Source: Reyranella sp. (lineage in GTDB: Bacteria; Pseudomonadota; Alphaproteobacteria; Reyranellales; Reyranellaceae). Taken from it: a DNA stretch of 47,919 bases. The position numbers were made by a program, and so were the translations under genes. This document shows, in pieces, positions 43,073-47,919 of the stretch. Every line of letters starts with the position of its first letter. The stretch's first letter is position 1. Location: contig JAQSDW010000083.1 in NCBI GenBank assembly GCA_029946105.1, positions 1-47,919 of the forward strand. Direction: 5' to 3'. The notes below the pieces were generated by a model. It made no database searches. It worked only from the letters and a program-made list of their open reading frames with translations, and was not told the DNA's origin.

Positions 43073-43120
43073 TGTCATCCTGAGTGGAACGAAGGATCCT
43101 TCGCTTCGCTCAGGATGACA
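43073..43120. repeat. dispersed palindromic repeat
   Basis: Outer arms TGTCATCCTGAG (43073-43084) and CTCAGGATGACA (43109-43120) are exact complements, and the inner CGAAGGATCCTTCG (43090-43103) is a perfect 14-bp palindrome. This sequence type (TCATCCTGAG ... GAAGGATC) is widespread in many bacterial genomes as a repeat. Its right arm overlaps an in-frame ATG of the sulfatase reading frame, which explains the spurious longer start there. Confidence 0.92.
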
Positions 43121-43138
43121 CGCAAGGGGAAATTCACC

Positions 43139-44704
43139 GTGGGCAAGGTCAAAAACGTTCTGTTCATCATGTGCGATCAGCTGCGCGCCGATCATCTGTC
43201 GTGCGCCGGACATCCGCATCTCCAGACGCCCGCCATCGACGCGCTCGCCAGGCGCGGCGTGCGCTTCCCGCGCGCCTATGTGCAGTCGGGCGTCTGCGGC
43301 CCCAGCCGCATGAGCTACTACACCGGCCGCTACATGTTCTCCCACGGCGCCACCTGGAATCGCGTGCCGCTCTCCCTGCGCGAAAAGACGATCGGCGACT
43401 ATCTCACCCCGGCCGGCATAAAAGTGGCGCTGGCCGGCAAGACGCATGTGATGCCCGACCTCGAAGGCCTCGAGCGCTACGGCATCGAGGGGGGCTCGGC
43501 GCTCGATGCTCTGCTGCGCGCCGGCCGCTTCGAGGAGATCGACCGCTACGACGGCCATCATCCGCCGGGCAAGGAGAGCGGCTATCCCGACTATCTCCGC
43601 CGCCATGGCTACAACGCCGACGATCCCTGGACCGGCTATGTCATCGCCGCCGATGGCCCGAACGGTGAGCAGCTCTCGGGCTGGAACATGCGTAACGTCC
43701 ATCTGCCGGCGCGCGTGAAAGAGGAGCATTCCGAGACCGCCTACATGACGCGCGAGGCCATGCGCTTCATGGATGAACAGGATGAACGACCGTGGTGTTT
43801 GCACCTGTCCTACGTGAAACCGCACTGGCCCTACATGGCGCCCGCGCCCTATCACAACATGTACGGGCCCGCCGACATGCTGCCGCTGAACCGCGACGAG
43901 CAGGAGCGCGCGAATGAGCATCCCGTGCTGGCCGCCTACCGCGAGCACGAGGAATCGATCTCCTTCTCGCGCCCCGAGGCGCCCGGCATCGTGCGCCCGG
44001 CCTACATGGGCCTGATCAAGCAGCTCGACGATTGGCTGGGCCGCCTGTTCGACCACATGAAGAAGAGCGGCCGGCTCGACGACACGCTGATCTTCTTCAC
44101 CGCCGACCATGGCGATTTCCTCGGCGACCACTGGCTGGGCGAAAAGGAGATGTTCTTCGAGGAGGCGCTGCGCGTGCCCTTCATCGTCGTCGATCCCGAC
44201 CCCGAGGCCGACCTGACGCGGGGCACGGTCGACGAACGCTTCGTCGAGGCGGTCGACGTCGTGCCGACCATGCTCGAGGCGCTGGGCCTGCCGCCCCACG
44301 ACCACCTCGTCGAGGGCCGCTCGCTGGTGCCGCTCACCCGCAAGATCCATCTCGACACCTGGCGCGACGCCGTCTTCTCCGAGCTCGACTATTCCTTCCG
44401 CCAGGCGCGGCTGATCCTGAAGCGCAAGCCGGGTGAATGCCGCGCCATCATGGTCCGCACCGACCGCTGGAAATACGTCTGGTGGCAGGACTTCCGGCCG
44501 ATGCTGTTCGACCTCGCAAACGATCCGAAGGAACGCCACGATCTCGGCGCCAGTGACGGCCACGCCGACATTCGCCGGGAGATGGAGCAGCGCCTGGGCG
44601 AGTGGCTGCGCTTGCGCAAGACCCGCGTCACCGTGGACGACGCCTACGTCGCCGCCCGCACCGCCACCCACAAGAAGGCCGGCGTCTTTTTCGGCCAATG
44701 GTGA
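43139..44704 (+). CDS. type I sulfatase / phosphonate monoester hydrolase-like enzyme
   Basis: A 521-residue alkaline-phosphatase-superfamily hydrolase. Cys53 in CGPSRMSYYTGR fits the C-x-P-x-R motif in which Cys is converted to formylglycine. Metal ligands are visible in NVLFIMCDQLRADH (N-terminus) and FTADHGDFLGDH (near 320). The overall wording, including LHLSYVKPHWPYMAPAPYH, resembles rhizobial phosphonate monoester hydrolases as well as choline-sulfatase relatives, so a sulfate or phosphonate ester substrate is undecided. GTG 43139 with AAGGGG upstream is preferred over ATG 43115 inside the repeat. Confidence 0.9.
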   Translation: MGKVKNVLFIMCDQLRADHLSCAGHPHLQTPAIDALARRGVRFPRAYVQSGVCGPSRMSYYTGRYMFSHGATWNRVPLSLREKTIGDYLTPAGIKVALAGKTHVMPDLEGLERYGIEGGSALDALLRAGRFEEIDRYDGHHPPGKESGYPDYLRRHGYNADDPWTGYVIAADGPNGEQLSGWNMRNVHLPARVKEEHSETAYMTREAMRFMDEQDERPWCLHLSYVKPHWPYMAPAPYHNMYGPADMLPLNRDEQERANEHPVLAAYREHEESISFSRPEAPGIVRPAYMGLIKQLDDWLGRLFDHMKKSGRLDDTLIFFTADHGDFLGDHWLGEKEMFFEEALRVPFIVVDPDPEADLTRGTVDERFVEAVDVVPTMLEALGLPPHDHLVEGRSLVPLTRKIHLDTWRDAVFSELDYSFRQARLILKRKPGECRAIMVRTDRWKYVWWQDFRPMLFDLANDPKERHDLGASDGHADIRREMEQRLGEWLRLRKTRVTVDDAYVAARTATHKKAGVFFGQW

Positions 44705-45183
44705 GGGCGGGCATTTCGCGAATCCGAAACGGATCTTTTTCGGAGTCGCCGGACGGCCCGCAACGCCTTGAAGGAACTCGGAAAACAGCCGACGCGACCT
44801 GAAAAAGCGTGTCGCATAGAACGCGACAAATAAAAGTTCGCCTATCGTCCGCCAAAGGCCTCTTGCTATCCTATCGCGAAAGCACAGATTTCTGGTGCCC
44901 TGGGAATCCATGATAGGAATATATCGCAGGAAAAATAGGAGTCAAACCCCTATCCTTCCTCCCCAAGAATGCCCTCTCCGCCCACGAAGTGGGGGGAGAG
45001 GGAGGGGACCCGCAAAGCGGGGAGGGTGAGGTGGGTCTTCGGCCTCGCAATCCGCGAATCTCGTCCAGTTGAGGCACCACCTCACCTTCCCATTGCTTCG
45101 CAATGGGCCCCTTCCTCTCCCCCGTTTCACGGCAGAGAGGAACTTGAGGGGGGGAGAGAAATTTACTCCGGCTGCAGCAGACT
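44705..45183. other. 479-bp gene-free region with clustered palindromes
   Basis: No protein gene is convincing here. The left half is AT-richer than its surroundings and contains TGTCGC-N7-GCGACA (44810-44828). The right half (about 44970-45165) is a cluster of inverted repeats: CCTCTCC ... GGAGAGG around a CCCAC/GTGGG stem, GGTGAGGTGG (45025-45034) pairing with CCACCTCACC (45077-45086), and CCCATTGC-TTC-GCAATGGG (45089-45107). It separates two convergent genes and looks like degenerate dispersed repeat elements. Confidence 0.75.
44722..44740 (+). terminator. weak terminator-like hairpin after the sulfatase gene
   Basis: ATCCG-AAA-CGGAT (44722-44734) followed by CTTTTT. The stem is only five base pairs with a three-base loop, but it lies 18 nt after the sulfatase stop in the right orientation. 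Confidence 0.35.
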
Positions 45184-45900
45184 CTACCGCTTCGCCGGCT
45201 CGGCCTTGTCGAGCACCAGTTCGATCGGCTTCAGGAAATCGGTGCCGGCGACGGGCAGGGGTTGCCGGAGTTCGAACAGCGTCTGGTGCGCCAGCACCAT
45301 CCGCGCGGCGATCGCGAGGCGGCGGCCCTCGAACGAGGTCTCCTTGGGCAGGCGCAGCGCGAAGGGCATCGGCACCTGCCAGCCGCTGCGCACGACCTGC
45401 TCGGCCAGGATCTCCGGCGGGGATTTGGCGACGTCGAGAACCTGTACGCGCAGTTCGGCGCCGCGCGGCAGCGTCATCTTCTCGGCGTACGTCGCCGCCC
45501 CCTCGACGACGATCGCCGGCGGCAGCACGTCGTCCAGGCGCCGCATCAGCGGGCTGGCGTGGAACATCAGCGCCTCGCCCTTGGCGTCGAGCACGCAGGT
45601 GAAGCGGAAGGGCACCGAGGTGCCGTTGCGCCGCCGGTACGCGCCGGTGCCGGTGACCGTGGTCGAGATCGGCTGCGTGCCGACGCTCTCCTCGGTACGC
45701 TCGATCGTGACCCAGGGCATGCCGTCGAGCGCGATGACGCCAAAGGCCGCATCGGCCTGGCGGACGTCGAGCCCCACCCGGCCGGCGCAGCGCGACAGCG
45801 CCGACGACGAGACGCCGCCCGCATCCTGCCCGAAGGCAGGGGCGAACGCCGGGGCCGCGATGCCCGCGAGCAGCAGGAGGAGACCGGAAAGACGCCGCAT
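45184..45900 (-). CDS. secreted protein with YbaY-like domain
   Basis: A 238-residue exported protein: signal peptide MRRLSGLLLLLAGIAAPAFA. The C-terminal third (about 135-225) reads like the YbaY/YscW lipoprotein family: VVEGAATYAEKMTLPRGAEL, VRSGWQVPMPFALRLP and MVLAHQTLFELRQPLPV-type segments. The middle part (about 40-115), with two cysteines, is unassigned. No lipobox cysteine is visible, so it is probably soluble in the periplasm. Function unknown. Confidence 0.85.
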   Translation of the reverse strand: MRRLSGLLLLLAGIAAPAFAPAFGQDAGGVSSSALSRCAGRVGLDVRQADAAFGVIALDGMPWVTIERTEESVGTQPISTTVTGTGAYRRRNGTSVPFRFTCVLDAKGEALMFHASPLMRRLDDVLPPAIVVEGAATYAEKMTLPRGAELRVQVLDVAKSPPEILAEQVVRSGWQVPMPFALRLPKETSFEGRRLAIAARMVLAHQTLFELRQPLPVAGTDFLKPIELVLDKAEPAKR

Positions 45901-45969
45901 GAAAAATCCCTCGCGGAACGATCCTAGCCGCGCCGCCGCCCGCCCGGTCTGATCTGGATCAAGCCGCCC

Positions 45970-46293
45970 TCAGCGCTTGCGGACGAACTCCGCGCGCAGG
46001 ACGAGGCCTTTTATGCTCTCGTGGCGGCAGTCGATCTCCTGGGCGTCGCCGGTCAGGCGGATGGACTTGATGACCGTTCCACGCGGCAGCGTCTGGTTGG
46101 CGCCCTTGACCTTGAGATCCTTGACCAGGAGGACGCTGTCGCCGTCGGCCAGGAGATTGCCGACCGAATCGCGGACCTCGACAATCCCCGGGACGACGAC
46201 TTCCGCGGCGGCTTTCTTCGCCGCCGCTTCGGCTGCGGGAATCCATTCGCCGCTGGCGTCGTCATAGACATAGTCGTCGTCGGGTTCGGCCAT
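45970..46293 (-). CDS. PhnA/YjdM-like protein lacking the zinc ribbon
   Basis: A 107-residue protein. The C-terminal domain matches PhnA (YjdM): VRDSVGNLLADGDSVLLVKD, LKVKGANQTLPRGTVIKSI and GLVLRAEFVRK. Family members normally begin with a Cys-rich zinc ribbon; here residues 1-32 (DDDYVYDDASGEWIPAAEAA) contain no cysteine at all, keeping only the echo of its YxYxD...W pattern. The role of PhnA is not established, despite its name linking it to phosphonate. Confidence 0.9.
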   Translation of the reverse strand: MAEPDDDYVYDDASGEWIPAAEAAAKKAAAEVVVPGIVEVRDSVGNLLADGDSVLLVKDLKVKGANQTLPRGTVIKSIRLTGDAQEIDCRHESIKGLVLRAEFVRKR

Positions 46294-46365
46294 CTCTGCG
46301 TCGCCTCCTGCAACGGAGCGAGGGCTCTACAGGCCCGCGATCGCAGCCGCAAGCTTCGGCGCGCC

Positions 46366-46803
46366 TCAGCTCCAGTCGTCGTCCTCCCCGCCGGGCGGCA
46401 GCGGCGTTCCCGCGAACCAGGCGCGCGATCTCAGCGTGAACAGGCAGTAGATCGCCGCCACCATCAGCGCAATCCGGCCGACGGCCAGATAGCCCGTCCA
46501 TCCCCGCTCCAGCATGTCGGGGAAGTGGGCAACGTCATAGAAGAGGATCAACAGCGTGAACGGGATCAGCAGCCACCGCGCGATGCCGCTGCCGCGGCGG
46601 CTGACAAGGCCCATCAGGACCACCCCGATGACGAACAGCACGACATTTACCAGGATGGCCCGAGGGGTTCCGATCATCGCTATCGAATAGTCGAACATCG
46701 AGAACGCGATCACCGCGCTCACGCCGAGGGCCACGATCCACAGCTGCTCGAAGCGGCGAATGTCGCGCGGCGTGCCGTCCTGCATTTCAAGTGATTCGAA
46801 CAT
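46366..46803 (-). CDS. small four-TM membrane protein
   Basis: A 145-residue protein with four hydrophobic helices (about 23-42, 48-66, 75-92, 104-123) and a short acidic tail EDDDWS. I do not recognise the family. The ATG at 46803 follows GGAAGGGG at good spacing, so the open frame that continues upstream into the TctC remnant is accidental. It lies downstream of that pseudogene on the same strand. Confidence 0.8.
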   Translation of the reverse strand: MFESLEMQDGTPRDIRRFEQLWIVALGVSAVIAFSMFDYSIAMIGTPRAILVNVVLFVIGVVLMGLVSRRGSGIARWLLIPFTLLILFYDVAHFPDMLERGWTGYLAVGRIALMVAAIYCLFTLRSRAWFAGTPLPPGGEDDDWS

Positions 46804-46940
46804 CGGCCCCTTCCGATCCGGCGGATGAAGGGCCTCCCACAGGGGACACCTGCCGATTCCCTGCCGATGTGCCCTCAACGTCGCGGCGGCGCGTTGGTTC
46901 CCGGCAAGTCCGGGAACTCGTCGGAAAGGAGCGCGCCCGG

Positions 46941-47236
46941 CTATTCCGGCTTCATCTGGCCCTTCTTGGCCAGGTCGCCGATGCCGGCGTCCTCGGTTTT
47001 CAGGAAGGCGGAAGGCGTCCGGGGTCGAGGGCCGCACGGTGGCGCCGAGGTCCTTCAGCTTCTGGGCGAGGTCCTGCTCGCCCAGCGCCGCCACGACCGC
47101 CTTGTTCAGCGTCTCGATGATCGGCTGTGGCGTACCGGCGCGCACGAACACACCCAGCGTCGTGCCGCCGTCGAAGGCGGTGCCGCCGGCCTCGGTGATG
47201 GTCGGCACGTCGGGCAGCTCGGGCACGCGCTTTCTG
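46941..47236 (-). pseudogene. 3' remnant of a Bug/TctC-type solute-binding protein gene
   Basis: The leftward frame from 47226 reads PELPDVPTITEAGG, TLGVFVRAGTPQPIIETLNKA and LKDLGATVRPSTPDAF, the C-terminal third of tripartite tricarboxylate (Bug) binding proteins. After ...DAF (near 47005) the frame shifts; the adjacent frame gives FLKTEDAGIGDLAKKGQMKPE and a TAG at 46941. The 5' two-thirds are missing: similarity stops at 47236, where a palindromic repeat begins. A perfect hairpin (46897-46917, GTTCCCGG/CCGGGAAC) lies just beyond. Confidence 0.8.
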
Positions 47237-47290
47237 ACCCCTCCACCCTCGTAAGACGAGGGCCCCTCGCCCCATGAAGGGGAGGAAACC
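47237..47290. repeat. palindromic repeat at a gene-truncation junction
   Basis: CCCTC-GTAAGAC-GAGGG-type and CCCCTC ... GAGGGG arms make a small compound palindrome between the TctC remnant and the GST-like gene. The composition resembles the other CCCTC-rich palindromes at 17.6 and 45 kb, though it is not a close copy. It lies exactly where the TctC similarity ends. Confidence 0.6.
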
Positions 47291-47919
47291 TAAAACTCCA
47301 TCGGATCGCGGAAGTGCGCCTTGAACACCCGGTCGCGATGCTCGACCAGCACCGGATCGAGCGCCGCCAGGATCGCGGGATCGCTCGCGGTGAAGCCCGC
47401 CCGCGAGGCCTCGCGCATCGGGCAGTGTGTCGCCGGCAGCGGGGCGATGATGTTGGCGACCGCCACCCAATAGACGTCGACGGCGCTCAAGCTCTCGCCC
47501 ACGAACCAGGGCACGCCGCGCGCCTGCTGCGCTTTCAGCTGCACTGCCAGCGCCCGCAACGTGGCCGCGATCCGTCCGCCTGCCGCCGCGGCGTTTGCTG
47601 CGTCGAAGCCGTACTTGCCGATCAACGGCGCCAATCTTCCCGCATTGCCGCTGGCGACCGCGCCCGCAAACATCTGCAGCCGCCGGTTCCAGGCGATGCC
47701 GCGCTCGCCCAGCATCTCGTGGCAAAGCCCGATCGCGAGCGCACGTTGCAGCGGATCGGCAGGCAGCAGCGCGGGCTCCGGCGCCAGCCGCTCGGCCAGC
47801 AGCAGGATGTCGAGCCAGCGGTTGAGCGGCGTCTCGCCCTGCCAGGCCACGACCGGCGCGCTGTTCTGCCCCGACCAGGCTGCGATCTCCGCGTTCGCGC
47901 CGGCCACGTCCAGCGGGGC
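47290..47919 (-). CDS. glutathione S-transferase-like protein (5' end outside the window)
   Basis: At least 209 residues of an open frame that runs off the right edge, so the N-terminus is missing. The wording EIAAWSGQNSAPVVAW (near the visible start), WLDILLLAERLAPEPALLPADP and VPWFVGESLSAVDVYWVAV matches bacterial GST-like proteins with an N-terminal thioredoxin fold (mostly outside the window) and a helical C-terminal domain. The final residues are FRDPMEF. Glutathione-dependent activity cannot be judged without the N-terminus. Confidence 0.8.
   Translation of the reverse strand, partial: APLDVAGANAEIAAWSGQNSAPVVAWQGETPLNRWLDILLLAERLAPEPALLPADPLQRALAIGLCHEMLGERGIAWNRRLQMFAGAVASGNAGRLAPLIGKYGFDAANAAAAGGRIAATLRALAVQLKAQQARGVPWFVGESLSAVDVYWVAVANIIAPLPATHCPMREASRAGFTASDPAILAALDPVLVEHRDRVFKAHFRDPMEF

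Noticed and set aside
42512..44911. 799-codon leftward frame through the sulfatase gene
   Set aside because: Antisense artefact; it runs through the 43.07 kb repeat, giving the familiar translated-repeat peptide HPERSEG seen in many spurious annotations.
46804..47226. A single 286-residue membrane protein with a TctC-like N-terminus
   Set aside because: The frame joins two unrelated pieces by chance after a frameshift; a good ribosome site at 46803 marks the real start of the membrane protein.
1..47919. CRISPR arrays, tRNA/rRNA genes, prophage or IS elements
   Set aside because: None seen: no regularly spaced repeats with unique spacers, no tRNA-like cloverleaf noticed, no transposase or integrase frame.

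Overview
The window is a GC-rich stretch of chromosome with short intergenic gaps and many ATGA or 1-10 nt gene junctions. Gene content (NasS/NasT nitrate regulation, the N-terminal Fe-S 'sulfite reductase alpha' flavoprotein, DUF1127, Bug/TctC remnant, palindromic dispersed repeats) points to an alphaproteobacterium of the Rhizobiales/Rhodospirillales type; this is inference from gene style, not from a marker gene. No rRNA, tRNA, CRISPR array, phage or transposase gene was seen.

Layout. 0.1-4.5 kb: an intrinsic terminator at the left edge, then a leftward TPR protein-leuC-leuD-EamA exporter cluster. 4.5-9 kb: DUF1127 protein with a strong terminator, a GcvA-like LysR regulator, a secreted di-haem cytochrome, a luciferase-like monooxygenase, a MarR regulator and a PPOX-fold flavoprotein. 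9-13 kb: a membrane class III adenylate cyclase, a fatty acid desaturase and a NYN-LOTUS protein. 13-20.2 kb: a leftward catabolic/uptake unit with two tandem amidohydrolases, a complete spermidine/putrescine-type ABC importer and an Asp/Glu racemase-fold protein lacking both catalytic cysteines. 20.3-26.3 kb: P-loop kinase-like protein, proline racemase-family epimerase, family III CoA-transferase, alpha/beta hydrolase, and a DUF2848-DUF1445-SDR operon.

26.5-41.1 kb is the centre of interest: a Ser/Thr kinase with C-terminal MORN repeats, nasT, and then a compact regulatory region (IHF site, sigma-54 -24/-12 promoter, two hairpins with ANTAR-type A1/G4 hexaloops, intrinsic terminator) leading into nasS-nrtA-nrtB-nrtC-nirA-flavoprotein-nasA-cysG. 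Together these genes import nitrate, reduce it to nitrite and ammonia and make the sirohaem that NirA needs. NasT is an ANTAR protein and NasS its nitrate-responsive partner, so the leader is the expected place for nitrate-controlled antitermination. Here nasS itself lies behind the leader while nasT lies in front of it, and NasT carries Ser where receivers usually carry the phospho-accepting Asp.

41.2-47.9 kb: a YcbK/M15-like secreted protein, a macro-domain protein, DUF924, a sulfatase/phosphonate monoester hydrolase-like enzyme, a 480-bp repeat-rich gap, a YbaY-like secreted protein, a PhnA-like protein without its zinc ribbon, a small membrane protein, a broken TctC gene, and a GST-like gene cut by the window end. 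Short tandem duplications straddle the stop codons of at least four genes in the window.
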